64,000 nt of DNA from Pantanalinema sp. GBBB05 (GTDB taxonomy: Bacteria; Cyanobacteriota; Cyanobacteriia; Leptolyngbyales; Leptolyngbyaceae), in assembly GCA_016743235.1 (NCBI GenBank), contig VRZD01000010.1, forward strand, positions 62,001-126,000, read 5' to 3'. Shown here piece after piece: positions 45,678 to 54,961 of the stretch. The position numbers and the translations under genes are program-made. The notes under the pieces were generated by a model, which saw nothing but the letters and a program-made list of their open reading frames with translations, ran no database searches and had not been told where the DNA came from. Every line of letters starts with the position of its first letter. The stretch's first letter is position 1.

Positions 45678-46544
45678 TTACAGTGGCTGAATCATTAATT
45701 CATAGGTCATAGTAGCCTGCACACCAGGAGGACCGTAAGCTCCAGTAACTGGCGCTGCATACCGAGAAACGGCACTAGCGACCAAGGCAATATGGCGATC
45801 GGCAACCGCTAATCCATGGGTAGGATCATAACCGCGCCAACCTGCACCGGGTAGATAAACTTCTGCCCACGCATGGAGATGGCGATCGGTACTATCCACA
45901 TCTCCTTCTTGATAGCCGCTGACAAATCGGGCTGGAATTCCGATCGCCCGACAGACTTCCATAAACAACACCGTATAGTCTCGACAGGAGCCTCGCTTCT
46001 GAGTCCAGGTAATACTGGGCGGGTGAGGATGCCCTGTATCCCGGACTTCCTGGGTACAAGATTCATAGATGAGTTGATTTAGTTCGCTCAGAAACCGGAT
46101 GGTATTGCCATCAACTTGATACAGAAGGTTCTGGGCGAGCTGCTGCGCGATCGGATCGAATCCACTCCCTGTGTAAGCCATTTGGGAGCCAATTAAATAA
46201 GGCTGTAATTGTCCTAACAACGAGGCTGGATAATCGATCGGTAAATGGGCTGCCCAGGGTTCCAGCAAGTAGATAAAGGGATTTTCTCGATAGGTTTCGA
46301 CCTGCGATAGCGTTTGGATGGTGAGGGAAGTCGTTGGTTCGTGAGCGAACCAGGCTTTAATCAATGGATTGCCATCTAAATCAACGATCGGGGATTCTTG
46401 CTTGGGAATCGGCGAAATTTGCAGGGAGAATAGTTTTAAGGCTTGCGTGTAGTCACTGCGAGGGCACAACCGGATGATGTGGGGCTGAAGGGTGACAGGT
46501 TGATCGTAAGCATAGTGGGTCGTATGACTAATCTGATACAGCAC
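45678..46544 (-). CDS. Transglutaminase-like cysteine peptidase family protein
   Basis: A 288-residue protein with the N-terminal beta domain (MLYQISHTTHYAYDQPVTLQPHIIRLCP) and the transglutaminase-like core. Catalytic triad: Cys in KRGSCRDYTVLFMEVCRAIGIPARFVSGY (about 176-180), His in HLHAWAEVYLP (about 223), Asp in RGYDPTHG (about 238). It is the third gene of a same-strand group with alpha-E and circularly permuted ATP-grasp genes (17 and 49 bp gaps), a recurrent set in bacteria. This set has been proposed to build or process a peptide, with the transglutaminase acting as peptidase or amidotransferase. No signal peptide is seen. Confidence 0.93.
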   Translation of the reverse strand: MLYQISHTTHYAYDQPVTLQPHIIRLCPRSDYTQALKLFSLQISPIPKQESPIVDLDGNPLIKAWFAHEPTTSLTIQTLSQVETYRENPFIYLLEPWAAHLPIDYPASLLGQLQPYLIGSQMAYTGSGFDPIAQQLAQNLLYQVDGNTIRFLSELNQLIYESCTQEVRDTGHPHPPSITWTQKRGSCRDYTVLFMEVCRAIGIPARFVSGYQEGDVDSTDRHLHAWAEVYLPGAGWRGYDPTHGLAVADRHIALVASAVSRYAAPVTGAYGPPGVQATMTYELMIQPL

Positions 46545-46561
46545 AATAAGAATCCAAAGTT

Positions 46562-47524
46562 CTAACTTAAGGGTTCCAAGGCAAAGAAGGTTTCAAAGAT
46601 TTTTTCACCCACATCATTCATGCGAGATTGCAACCCATCTAAGAATTCATGCAGTCCGGTATGGACAATATCTTCGATCGTCAGGTAATCCAAATCTGTT
46701 CGTAATCGCCCTAGTACCCGTTCTATTGGGGTGCGCCAGGTTCCTACAGGTGTATCGGTAATGTGATGGAGGGATTGCTCGGCACGAGTAATACAGGATC
46801 GCACCGATCGGGGAAACTCTTGATCTAGGATAAGAAACTCAGCAATCTCGGTTGGTTCAATCCGGTGCTGTCCCCGTTTACGATACATTTCATAGGCACT
46901 AGCAGATTTCAGGAGTGCCATCCATTGCAGTTGATCTAACGTGCCCCCAATATCTTTGACCGATGGCAGCAAAATAAAGTACTTCACGTCCAAAATTCGC
47001 GCGGTTTTATCTGCCCGTTCGATTAAGCGACCAATTTGACCAAAATGCCAGCCTTCATTGTGGGTCATGGTGGCATCCATCAATCCGGCAAACAAATGAC
47101 TGGCTTGCTTTACCTCATCAAAAAATTTGACGACTGTGCCTAAGTCACTGAGTGATTGGGCCTCCGCTGCTTCCGTCACCATCAGGTAAAAGGAATTAAC
47201 CTGTTGCCACATTTCTGAGGAAATAATTTCTCGGACCGATCGAGCATTTTCCCGAGCTGCCCGAAGACAGGACAGAATCGAATTTGGGTAGTCTTTATCA
47301 AAGGTGAGGAACCGCACAACATTTTCGGCACTGGCATTACCATAGCGCTCCTGAAATAGCGGTAGATCACCACTAGTTAAAATCAATGGCTCCCACTGTT
47401 GATCTGTACCGGCGGGAGAGTCCAGCAGTAAGTTGATATTGACTTCGACAAACCGAGCCACATTTTCTGCCCGTTCGACATAGCGGTTGAGCCAGTAAAT
47501 AGAATCGGCAACGCGACTGAGCAT
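46562..47524 (-). CDS. Alpha-E domain protein (DUF403)
   Basis: A 320-residue all-helical protein of the alpha-E (DUF403) family. It opens MLSRVADSIYWLNRYVERAENVARFVEVNINLLLDSP, characteristic of the family, and contains NEGWHFGQIGRLIERADKTARILDVKYF (about 165-195). The start at 47524 is chosen because this family motif begins there; the longer frame (to 47629) adds 35 residues overlapping the ATP-grasp stop. The role of alpha-E proteins is unknown, but they nearly always accompany the circularly permuted ATP-grasp, so they probably serve the same peptide-forming pathway. Confidence 0.93.
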   Translation of the reverse strand: MLSRVADSIYWLNRYVERAENVARFVEVNINLLLDSPAGTDQQWEPLILTSGDLPLFQERYGNASAENVVRFLTFDKDYPNSILSCLRAARENARSVREIISSEMWQQVNSFYLMVTEAAEAQSLSDLGTVVKFFDEVKQASHLFAGLMDATMTHNEGWHFGQIGRLIERADKTARILDVKYFILLPSVKDIGGTLDQLQWMALLKSASAYEMYRKRGQHRIEPTEIAEFLILDQEFPRSVRSCITRAEQSLHHITDTPVGTWRTPIERVLGRLRTDLDYLTIEDIVHTGLHEFLDGLQSRMNDVGEKIFETFFALEPLS

Positions 47525-47573
47525 AAAGAGGATAGGAATGATGAGGGGGATAGGGGAGAAGGAAAAGACGCAA

Positions 47574-49007
47574 TTATTTGCAGACGACCCAGGTATCTTT
47601 GCTGCCGCCGCCTTGCGAGGAGTTGACAACTAGAGAGCCTCGTTTAAGGGCGACACGAGTTAAGCCGCCAGGATTGACGTAGATCTGCTTGCCATAAAGG
47701 ATATAAGGTCGTAAATCAACATGACACCCTTCAAAGTGGTCATTGAACAGGGTAGGAACCCGGGAGAGGCAGAGGGTGGGTTGAGCAATGTATTTGCGGG
47801 GATGGGCTTTAATTTTGTCGGCAAACTCTTCACGTTGCGCCTGGGTAGCGTGGGGACCGACGAGCATGCCATATCCCCCCGATTCATCTGCGGCTTTGAC
47901 GACTAATTTATCCAGGTTTGCTAGGACATGACTTTGTTGCTGTGGTTCCCAACACAAGTAGGTTGGTACATTACACAGAATTGGCTCTTCATTCAGGTAA
48001 TAGCGGATAATTTGGGGCACGTAAGCATAAATCACCTTATCGTCTGCTACTCCGGTTCCCAAGGCATTGGCGATCGCCAGGCGTCCTGACTGGTACACTT
48101 CCATCAAACCAGGTACACCCAACAGAGATTCGGCCCGAAAGGCTTTTGGATCGATAAATTCATCATCAATCCGGCGATAAATCACATCAACTCGCTTTAA
48201 CCCTTTGGTGGTGCGCATTTGTAAGTAGCCATCCGCTACTACTAAATCTCGCCCTTCGACTAACTCCACGCCCATTTGTTGCGCCAAGAAAGAATGCTCA
48301 AAATAGGCAGAGTTATAAATTCCCGGGGTTAGCACAACTACAGTAGGATCGGGTAGATGCGGTGGCGCCAGGTTCAATAAGGTTTCTAGCAGGTAACTGG
48401 GATATTCCTCAACCGGCTGAATCTGGACATTGTTAAACACCAGGGGAAAGGTCGTTTTCATCACCCGGCGATTTTCCAACACATAGGAAACACCGGACGG
48501 ACAGCGCAAGTTATCTTCCAGCACGTACCAACGCCCATCCCGATCGCGAACAAGGTCAGTTCCAGTGATGTGACACCAAATGCCTTCCGGTGGTTTTAAG
48601 CCAATACATTGTTTGAGAAATCCTGAGGCGGAGTGAATCAGTTCCGTTGGAATCACACTATCCTTAAGGATTTTCTGCTCTCCATAAATATCAGCCAAGA
48701 ACTGGTTAAGCGCGTAAATCCGTTGTTTGAGTCCTTCTTCTAATACCTTCCATTCCGCCATTGAGACAATGCGGGGAATGATATCGAACGGCATAATGCG
48801 TTCAGTGCCTTGCCCATCACCATAAACGTTGAACGTCACCCCGAGTTTAAACAGCGCAATTTCAGCAGCCTGTTGGCGCCGTTGGACTTCTGGTAGTGGC
48901 AACGAGTTGATGCGATCGATCAGGGGAATCGCTTCTGGACGAGGTTTTCCCTTAGCCTCAAATAGTTCGTCATAGAAGTCCCCTGGATCGTAGTCGTTGA
49001 ATTGCAC
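47574..49007 (-). CDS. Circularly permuted ATP-grasp type 2 protein
   Basis: A 477-residue protein of the circularly permuted ATP-grasp 2 family (DUF404/DUF407). Recognisable are [19 protein letters not shown] near the start, [39 protein letters not shown] (about 144-182), [23 protein letters not shown], and [18 protein letters not shown] (about 378-395) with the glycine-rich loop. ATP-grasp enzymes ligate carboxylates to amines, here probably to form a peptide or amide bond. It is the first gene of the operon, with alpha-E starting 49 bp after its stop. Orthologues are widespread in cyanobacteria but not characterised. Confidence 0.94.
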   Translation of the reverse strand: MQFNDYDPGDFYDELFEAKGKPRPEAIPLIDRINSLPLPEVQRRQQAAEIALFKLGVTFNVYGDGQGTERIMPFDIIPRIVSMAEWKVLEEGLKQRIYALNQFLADIYGEQKILKDSVIPTELIHSASGFLKQCIGLKPPEGIWCHITGTDLVRDRDGRWYVLEDNLRCPSGVSYVLENRRVMKTTFPLVFNNVQIQPVEEYPSYLLETLLNLAPPHLPDPTVVVLTPGIYNSAYFEHSFLAQQMGVELVEGRDLVVADGYLQMRTTKGLKRVDVIYRRIDDEFIDPKAFRAESLLGVPGLMEVYQSGRLAIANALGTGVADDKVIYAYVPQIIRYYLNEEPILCNVPTYLCWEPQQQSHVLANLDKLVVKAADESGGYGMLVGPHATQAQREEFADKIKAHPRKYIAQPTLCLSRVPTLFNDHFEGCHVDLRPYILYGKQIYVNPGGLTRVALKRGSLVVNSSQGGGSKDTWVVCK

Positions 49008-49321
49008 AGTGATTCAGTCCAAACGAGATGTTCTGGAATTTTACAAAACTGACCGCGATTTCTCCCGGTTGATCGCACCAGGATCTCGTAGACAGCCACT
49101 CCACTCAATGAATAGAGGGGGAGGTAGGCTGGGAACTGTCGCCTGTGATACTAATTGCCACTTTCCGGCGATGAATTAGGCTTGCCGTGCGCCCTTAGAG
49201 CCTTCAGAATCAACTCGTTTTGACAGATATTAAATTTTTCGATAAAAATGATTTACTCTTCGGCAGAGAAGTCTTGACACTTTTGCCTACTTAACTGTTA
49301 AGATAGTTGAGGCAAACACGA
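49008..49321. other. Intergenic stretch between ATP-grasp operon and tRNA-Gln
   Basis: About 314 bp, divergent promoters. On the plus side is the tRNA promoter at 49274-49304. For the ATP-grasp operon no consensus promoter is apparent on the minus strand. No gene seen. Confidence 0.45.
49274..49304 (+). promoter_or_regulatory. Promoter of tRNA-Gln
   Basis: TTGACA (49274-49279) is a perfect -35 box; TAAGAT (49299-49304) is a possible -10 at 19 bp spacing, or TTAAGA at 18. Transcription would start about 10 bases before the tRNA at 49322. Confidence 0.6.
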
Positions 49322-49393
49322 TGGGGTGTCGCCAAGTGGTAAGGCAGCGGGTTTTGGTCCCGCCATTCCTAGGTTCGAATCCTAGCACCCCAG
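49322..49393 (+). tRNA. tRNA-Gln (anticodon UUG), copy 1
   Basis: A 72-nt cloverleaf. The acceptor arm TGGGGTG (49322-49328) pairs with CACCCCA, discriminator G at 49393. Anticodon stem GCGGG/CCCGC holds loop TTTTGGT with anticodon TTG. The T arm is CCTAGGTTCGAATCCTAG. CCA is not encoded. In cyanobacteria Gln-tRNA is made by the indirect route, glutamylation followed by GatCAB amidation. Confidence 0.97.
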
Positions 49394-49478
49394 TTAAATC
49401 ACCTAAGGTTAGTGGTTTCCTGGTAGGACTAGAGCTTTCTTACTGTCGGAATTGCTAGGGTGATTTATGCCAGCGCGA

Positions 49479-49550
49479 TGGGGTGTCGCCAAGTGGTAAG
49501 GCAGCGGGTTTTGGTCCCGCCATTCCTAGGTTCGAATCCTAGCACCCCAG
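49479..49550 (+). tRNA. tRNA-Gln (anticodon UUG), copy 2
   Basis: Identical over all 72 nt to the copy at 49322-49393, with flanking identity CGA before and TTAA after. The 85-nt spacer has a dyad TAAATCACC (49395-49403) / GGTGATTTA (49459-49467), so the pair is likely transcribed together and processed. The identity implies recent tandem duplication or gene conversion. Confidence 0.97.
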
Positions 49551-49577
49551 TTAAGTGGCTCCAGGTTTGCAATTCAC

Positions 49578-49871
49578 CTATTCCCAGGTAGCCACGGGTT
49601 TAAGAACAGCAGGAATCTCTTGGTTAGGGGCAAACTCTAGCTGGGTTTCGTGAATGCCTAAATAGCCAGATTCCATAAACGACAGCAGCATGCGTTGCAG
49701 GGCTAACCAAACTTCCGGATCGTACTCCCAATCTCGCGATCGATGCGCTTGGGCTGCAATCGACCTCAGTGCCCAGAAATAGCTATTCCGCACCACTGAA
49801 CCACTTTTTTTGTAGGGCGGTACATCGTCCTGGTGAATGAACAGAATTTGCTGCTCAATTCTGGCTCTCAT
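49578..49871 (-). CDS. Hypothetical protein (97 aa)
   Basis: A 97-residue helical protein starting MRARIEQQILFIHQDDVPPYKKSGSVVRNSYFWALRSIAAQAHRSRDWEY, which reads like a conserved cyanobacterial protein of unknown function, and ending in AVLKPVATWE. It is charged, without signal peptide or membrane helix. No named family is recognised. The gene is the last of a same-strand series (after the aldo/keto reductase), about 75 bp downstream of it, so it may be in its transcript; the tRNA pair is convergent on its other side. Confidence 0.6.
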   Translation of the reverse strand: MRARIEQQILFIHQDDVPPYKKSGSVVRNSYFWALRSIAAQAHRSRDWEYDPEVWLALQRMLLSFMESGYLGIHETQLEFAPNQEIPAVLKPVATWE

Positions 49872-49946
49872 AACTGTGATCGGTCAGTAAAAATGAACTA
49901 GTTTAGCCTAACGCGATCGCGGGAATAAATGGCATCTCCCTTCAGA

Positions 49947-51077
49947 TCAGCCCCATAACCGTCGTCCTGGTTGACCATGCAGGCGTTCATGGGCATCTCG
50001 CAGCAAGGTGGGAATGTCCAAGGATTCTGGGCAGCGCGGCAAACAATCGCCACAGTCATTACAGCGATTGGCTTTGTTACCGGGAAACCAATGTCCGGCA
50101 TTCTCGAACATGCGATAGCGATACTGCCCAAATTGGGTCATCTCATAGGCGATCGCTAAGTTCCGTAGCCGTAGTACCTCGGGAATCTGAATCGATTCTG
50201 GGCAGGGCAGACAGTCATAACACTGACTACAGCGATCGGTGCCTAATGTCTGAGTCAAGTGGGTGTGCAAGCGATCAAGAATGGCAATTTCATCTGGAGA
50301 TAATGGTTCAGTATGATCGGCCATCGCTAAAGGACGTGCGAGTTCGGCAGGATTCGCTGCCCCCACACTCAGCGTCGTAATTCGGGGGTCACTGAGTAAC
50401 CAGCGAGAATTTAGATCTAGGGGGGATAAGGGATGGCACAGAGTCTCCAGGGTAGCGGGGGGAGTGTAGAGCATACCGCCTTTGTCTGCTGGAGAAATGA
50501 TGAACACACCCATATCCTTTTGGTGCGCTAGCGCTACGGCAGGAGCGTGACGTTGGAAGAAGTAATAGTAGTGCAGGTTGACAAACTCAAATTGGTCTGT
50601 AGTGATCGTCGCCAGAATTAACTCTAAAGATCCGTGGGTCGAAAATCCCACATGGCGGACTCTTCCATCCACGATCGCTCGGTGGACTGCGGCCATACAA
50701 CCCTGCTCAGCCTTGAGCCAATCTAGATGCTCCCAGGTGTTGACCCCATGAATCGCTAGGGCATCAATGTAGTCTAATCCTAGCCGGGTCAAAGACTCAT
50801 CAATGCTTCGATCCATTTGGCTAGCATCCGCCATCGGCGGCAGTTTTGTGGTGATGTAGAGGCGCGATCGGGGCTGTGGTAGTCCGGCTTGCAGAGCCGC
50901 ACCCAAATATAATTCGCTGTTGCCATAGCCTCTGGCTGTCTCTAAATGATTAATTCCCTGCGCGATCGCCGCTACCACCGTCTCATAGGCAACTTCTGCT
51001 GATGCCAAACAACGCATGGTTCCCAAGGAAAATACAGACAGGGGAAGATTTGTTTTGCCAAACCGCCGATAGTGCAT
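49947..51077 (-). CDS. Aldo/keto reductase with C-terminal ferredoxin-like domain
   Basis: About 376 residues. The NADPH-binding (beta/alpha)8 barrel begins MHYRRFGKTNLPLSVFSLGTMR; catalytic-type residues occur in HLETARGYGNSELYLGAAL (Asp replaced by Thr-Ala, Tyr as GYGNSE) and DYIDALAIHG. The C-terminus carries two cysteine groups, CSQCYDCLPCPESIQIP (about 297-313) and CNDCGDCLPRCPESLDIP (about 343-360), the 4Fe-4S ferredoxin-type signature of COG1453 enzymes. ATG at 51077 is preferred over 51110, whose first 11 residues are not family-like. The substrate is unknown. It is 38 bp downstream of the nuclease gene, probably one operon. Confidence 0.92.
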   Translation of the reverse strand: MHYRRFGKTNLPLSVFSLGTMRCLASAEVAYETVVAAIAQGINHLETARGYGNSELYLGAALQAGLPQPRSRLYITTKLPPMADASQMDRSIDESLTRLGLDYIDALAIHGVNTWEHLDWLKAEQGCMAAVHRAIVDGRVRHVGFSTHGSLELILATITTDQFEFVNLHYYYFFQRHAPAVALAHQKDMGVFIISPADKGGMLYTPPATLETLCHPLSPLDLNSRWLLSDPRITTLSVGAANPAELARPLAMADHTEPLSPDEIAILDRLHTHLTQTLGTDRCSQCYDCLPCPESIQIPEVLRLRNLAIAYEMTQFGQYRYRMFENAGHWFPGNKANRCNDCGDCLPRCPESLDIPTLLRDAHERLHGQPGRRLWG

Positions 51078-51114
51078 AGGGTAGTCGTTTTCAGTCCACC
51101 ATCGTGGCAACTGA

Positions 51115-51624
51115 TTACGACTGAGCTTCTCCGCTACTAAAGCGACCCCGCTGACTGAAGTCCTCTGGACTCAGATTAGAAATGAAATCACGGAAGGCTT
51201 TTCGTTCAGCTTCATCGGCATCGCGATCGACGGGAATTGAGGCATCTGCGATCACTTCTTCCATTACCCAAATTGGACTGTTCGTCCGCAGCGCCAAGGC
51301 GATCGCATCACTAGGGCGGGCATCAATTTCGCGTTTGGTTTCGCCTTGAGCCACAATCAATGAGGCGTAGAATGTATTATCTTGCAGGGAATGAATGACG
51401 ACTCGCTCTAAAGCCAGGTTCCATGACTCCAGCAAGTTGACGAGCAGATCATGGGTAAGGGGGCGAGGAGGAGCCTGATTTTCAATCGCGTTGATAATCG
51501 CCTTTGCCTGGTCTTGCCCAATATAGATTGGCAATGCTCGTCGGTCGGTGAAATCTCTCAGGAGCACGATCGGACTGCGCGTGACGGCATCCAATGCAAT
51601 TCCAGCGACTTTCATTTCAATCAT
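51115..51624 (-). CDS. Bifunctional nuclease family protein (DUF151)
   Basis: A 169-residue member of the BFN/DUF151 family, related to plant bifunctional nuclease and to archaeal and bacterial proteins of this fold. Conserved pieces: GIALDAVTRSPIVLLRD near the start, LPIYIGQDQAKAI, and DARPSDAIALALRTNSPIWVMEEVIADA (about 96-123), the family signature. The C-terminal tail (DADEAERKAFRDFISNLSPEDF) resembles the UVR-like segment often following. In-vitro nuclease activity is reported for plant members; the bacterial role is unclear. ATG at 51624 and at 51615 are both possible. Confidence 0.9.
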   Translation of the reverse strand: MIEMKVAGIALDAVTRSPIVLLRDFTDRRALPIYIGQDQAKAIINAIENQAPPRPLTHDLLVNLLESWNLALERVVIHSLQDNTFYASLIVAQGETKREIDARPSDAIALALRTNSPIWVMEEVIADASIPVDRDADEAERKAFRDFISNLSPEDFSQRGRFSSGEAQS

Positions 51625-51949
51625 CGTCTTAGCCTCTAGAATACCTTGCAGCGGGAACCATTAAACTTAGGACAACTGGATCAGGCGAACCATTATAATA
51701 CACGTGTACTTTTTAGCCTGGGCAAGCCCCGACTCCTGCATCGAGTTAAGTCCCTGATTCAAGGGTCAGGGTTTACTGATTAGGACGATCGATACTAGCT
51801 ACCCAACAACCATAGCCGGAACCCAGATGAGCCAGAACATATTTCAGAGTGGGGTTGAGTCTTAGTATGCCCTGATTTATGCCCTGATCCTAAATGATCA
51901 TTCTGCAAATTTGACAATGTAAAGTAGAGTTCGATAACTTCACAGAACC
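51625..51949. other. Divergent intergenic stretch before ribE
   Basis: About 325 bp. Contains two direct copies of TATGCCCTGAT (about 51867-51892) and a candidate ribE promoter (51911-51938). No FMN riboswitch signature was found. No gene seen. Confidence 0.45.
51911..51938 (+). promoter_or_regulatory. Candidate ribE promoter
   Basis: TTGACA (51911-51916) and a weak GATAAC (51933-51938) at 16 bp spacing. If right, transcription begins about 5 bases before the ATG at 51950, giving an almost leaderless mRNA. Confidence 0.38.
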
Positions 51950-52621
51950 ATGTTTACTGGGTTAATTCAGGGACTAGGAACTTTACAATCCCTTAGCAAC
52001 GATCAACTGAAGATCACCTGTACATCCGAAACTGCCAAATTGGTCATGCCAGATCTCGCGATCGGAGACAGCGTTGCTGTTGATGGGGTGTGTTTAACTG
52101 TAGTGGAGATTTTACCGCAGGGATTTGTGGCTGTGGCATCCCCTGAAACCCGCGATCGCTCCACTCTAGGTCATGGCGAAAACGCCTGGGTAAACCTGGA
52201 AACGTCACTCCGGGTTGGCAGCAAATTAGGAGGTCATTTTGTCACTGGGCATGTTGATGGTATTGGCTATCTCCAGGCTAGCGTACAAACCGCGACCTCA
52301 TGGGAAATGACCTTTACGACTTCACCTGTAGTTTCCCGTTATGTGATTTCTAAAGGCAGTATTGCCGTCAACGGCGTAAGCCTAACGGTGGCGGATTGTG
52401 ACCCTGAGGGAACCTGGTTTATGGTGGCGGTGATTCCTCATACCTACGCAGAAACCAATCTGAAACACTTACATCCCGGTAGTCCGGTCAACCTGGAAGG
52501 CGACATTTTGGGCAAGTATGTCGAGAAATTTCTGCGAGTGGGACAAGGTGAGGGCGATCGCTCCTATATGACAGCCGACCCATTAACTAGTACCTTCCTG
52601 GCAGAGCATGGTTACTTATAA
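51950..52621 (+). CDS. ribE: Riboflavin synthase alpha chain
   Basis: Dismutates two 6,7-dimethyl-8-ribityllumazines to riboflavin. The 223-residue protein is built of two lumazine-binding barrels: first MFTGLIQGLG, VDGVCLTVVEI and NLETSLRVGSKLGGHFVTGHVDG (1-100), second ISKGSIAVNGVSLTVADCDP and NLEGDILGKYVEKFL (100-195). Length is normal. It stands alone, as cyanobacterial rib genes usually are dispersed. It ends 41 bp from the convergent M23 peptidase gene, with no clear hairpin between them. Confidence 0.96.
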   Translation: MFTGLIQGLGTLQSLSNDQLKITCTSETAKLVMPDLAIGDSVAVDGVCLTVVEILPQGFVAVASPETRDRSTLGHGENAWVNLETSLRVGSKLGGHFVTGHVDGIGYLQASVQTATSWEMTFTTSPVVSRYVISKGSIAVNGVSLTVADCDPEGTWFMVAVIPHTYAETNLKHLHPGSPVNLEGDILGKYVEKFLRVGQGEGDRSYMTADPLTSTFLAEHGYL

Positions 52622-52661
52622 CCTCCGCTCCCTATCACCCTCACCTTACCCCAGCTAAACC

Positions 52662-53807
52662 TTAGCTCTTCGACTTACTCTGACTTGGCTGTGTTTGAGC
52701 CACCTGCATGGCTTTGACCAATTGTGCCATGGCATACTCCAACTGGGCGCCAGCATCCATTGCTACCCAACCGTCAGAAGTCAATTGGCGGAATTCAAAG
52801 TGCAAGTGAGGTCCGGTGGAATTGCCAGTACTGCCTACTCGTCCAATCACGTCCCCTTGTTTCACCATTTCTCCCGGTTTAACAAACACCTCAGACAGGT
52901 GAGCATACAAAGTTTGCTGAGTGCCTTTGCTATGATCCAAAGCTACTGTTAACCCGTAGCCGCCCAGAAAATCTGCGATCGCCACTTGTCCCGCGTAGGC
53001 GGCTAACACTGGAGTTCCCATGGGGGCGGCTAGGTCAGTTCCTGTGTGCAAGCGTTGGTCACCGCTAATAGGATGTACCCGCCAACCAAACGCCGAAGAA
53101 ATTGCTGCTGGAATGGCTAACGGAAACACCAATTGCACATTGCCATTTCCTAAACGGGCTGGAGGACGGACAGTTCGCTGGTAGTAGTCACGCACCGAAG
53201 TGGTTGTTGTCCCGCCTCCAACACTCACTCCCGAGGTGGAAACATTTAAGAGACCAACCGAGACCGAGGGCGCACTTCCACCCAGGGCACTGCTACCGCT
53301 TGTACTAGACCACTGCTGGGCAGTTGGTGAACTGACCGATGGAGGAGGACAAATCCCACTAATCGCTTGCCCCGTAGAGATAGCCGTTTGACACCCTGTC
53401 GAGCGTTCACTAAAGACGATCGTACTGGGAGCAGAGTAGCTATCAGTTTGCGCTGGAATGTAGGGAGTAGGAAGATTGAGCGCTTCTGAAGGAGTGGTAC
53501 TGGGTATCACCGTGCTAGGAACTGGGCTGGCAGGTGCATAGGAAGTATCTGGCGCCAATTCAGGCTCGATCGGTGCCAACGATTCTGGTGCGGTTGGCAC
53601 AGGGGCATCTACGGGAGCGGTAGGAGCTAGGTCACTGGCAGAAGTAGCCGCCGGTTCAGCGATCGTTAACTCACTGGCTGGGCTTTGTGCCAGGGCGGCT
53701 CCACTACTGAGGAGACTGAGGCTACCGAGCCAGCCCATTCCCTGGATCACAAGACGACGCTGGAAGGGCAAGGTTTGAACAATTCGAGCGATCGCGTTTC
53801 CGGTCAT
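52662..53807 (-). CDS. M23 family metallopeptidase, exported
   Basis: About 381 residues with a signal sequence (LVIQGMGWLGSLSLLSSGAALAQSPA, predicted cleavage after ALA), then a long Pro/Ala/Ser/Thr-rich linker (about 40-210) and the LytM domain. In the domain the zinc ligands are in HTGTDLAAP (His, Asp) and HLHFEF, with LYAHLS before, so it is probably an active endopeptidase cutting cross-links in peptidoglycan. ATG at 53807 is preferred to 53831 because the start fits the cationic n-region; the exact start is not sure. Such enzymes act in septation or in cell-wall turnover. Confidence 0.9.
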   Translation of the reverse strand: MTGNAIARIVQTLPFQRRLVIQGMGWLGSLSLLSSGAALAQSPASELTIAEPAATSASDLAPTAPVDAPVPTAPESLAPIEPELAPDTSYAPASPVPSTVIPSTTPSEALNLPTPYIPAQTDSYSAPSTIVFSERSTGCQTAISTGQAISGICPPPSVSSPTAQQWSSTSGSSALGGSAPSVSVGLLNVSTSGVSVGGGTTTTSVRDYYQRTVRPPARLGNGNVQLVFPLAIPAAISSAFGWRVHPISGDQRLHTGTDLAAPMGTPVLAAYAGQVAIADFLGGYGLTVALDHSKGTQQTLYAHLSEVFVKPGEMVKQGDVIGRVGSTGNSTGPHLHFEFRQLTSDGWVAMDAGAQLEYAMAQLVKAMQVAQTQPSQSKSKS

Positions 53808-53910
53808 GTCAGATTCCTGAATCGTGAACAAGTTACCTTAACTGGCTTTAGTCGTAAATACAGGTAAAAAAGTTCCAGTTAGCTGTATCAGTTTGATAGT
53901 TAGTTATGAA

Positions 53911-54765
53911 CTATAACGGGTAACTCAGACTGATTGTACTCGGCTTCAGGAGAACTTCCGAGTCGCAGACGGTCTGGGAGGAGAGAGCTGCCGTAGTCGG
54001 TAGCTGAACTCGTAACTCACCCGTCGCTGTAACCCCAACAATCTTACCTGACTGTCCGTTGATTACGATCGGGCGATCGCGGTGCGCTAGAAGTTCAACA
54101 TATTCCAGCAAGATCGGCTCAATCCCTTGTTGTTGCCAGCGTTCATACCCTGATAGCAGACCATAGGCAGTCAGAGCTGCCAGCATTTCTAAAGATTCAA
54201 TCAAGGGTGTTGGCGTACTCGCTAAAACGGATTGCAGATTAATTCCGGTGTCTGGCACTGGATTTGTCCAATTAATACCGACACCAACCACCGCTTTGGT
54301 AATGCGTCCTTGCTGGAGCCGCGTTTCTGTGAGGATACCTCCCAGCTTCCGCCGATGCAGAACCAGATCATTCAGCCATTTCAGCCCGATCTCAATTAAT
54401 TCTGTCGTGCCGCTGAGTTTCGGGGGGAGTTCTCGTAAGGCTGTAGCAATTCCCCACGCTGTGCAGAGGGTTAATTGGGCGGCTTGCTCAGATGGGAGAT
54501 CCGGTGTCAGAACCATGGAAAGATATAACCCACCTGGAGCCGAGGTCCATTGCCGTCCCCATTGCCCCCGTCCAGCGGTCTGTTCCAGGGCAATGATCGT
54601 TGTTGCGATCGGGCTCCCTTGCTCGAACAAGTCCCAGGCGGTTTGATTCGTTGAGGATAGGTTAGAAAATACGTAAAGTGTGGGCTGAGCTAACAACGGC
54701 CGACCAGCACAGGCTTGCACAATTTGATAGGCTGCATTAAACCGTTCCTGATTAAATTCAGTCAT
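53911..54765 (-). CDS. birA: Biotin--[acetyl-CoA carboxylase] ligase
   Basis: A 284-residue class I biotin protein ligase. It lacks the N-terminal DNA-binding domain of the E. coli protein, so it is an enzyme only. The biotinyl-AMP loop is AGRGQWGRQW (about 62-71), followed by GGLYLSMVL (about 77-85) and KWLNDLVLHRRKLGGILTE (about 130-148, with the catalytic Lys in KWLND), then VGVGINW. The C-terminal SH3-like domain contains IVINGQSGKIVGVTATGELRVQ. It biotinylates the carboxyl carrier of acetyl-CoA carboxylase. It is divergent from the PgeF-like gene with about 196 bp between starts. Confidence 0.94.
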   Translation of the reverse strand: MTEFNQERFNAAYQIVQACAGRPLLAQPTLYVFSNLSSTNQTAWDLFEQGSPIATTIIALEQTAGRGQWGRQWTSAPGGLYLSMVLTPDLPSEQAAQLTLCTAWGIATALRELPPKLSGTTELIEIGLKWLNDLVLHRRKLGGILTETRLQQGRITKAVVGVGINWTNPVPDTGINLQSVLASTPTPLIESLEMLAALTAYGLLSGYERWQQQGIEPILLEYVELLAHRDRPIVINGQSGKIVGVTATGELRVQLPTTAALSSQTVCDSEVLLKPSTISLSYPL

Positions 54766-54961
54766 AAATTGAAGTGAGCGATCGCCTGGTTACGAGCAGC
54801 ACCCTACGACGATGGCATTCAATGGTATGCGTTAAGAGTAATCCATTAACTGACTTCAAAAACCATGTCGTTCGGGCAGGGCATCACGGGCTATTTTCCT
54901 AGCCCAATGATTGGACGCAATTCACCTACCGAGTACAGTAAACCATAATCCCAACTCATTC

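Noticed and set aside
51625..51949. FMN riboswitch upstream of ribE
   Set aside because: The conserved RFN sequence blocks are not present, and the predicted leader is too short.
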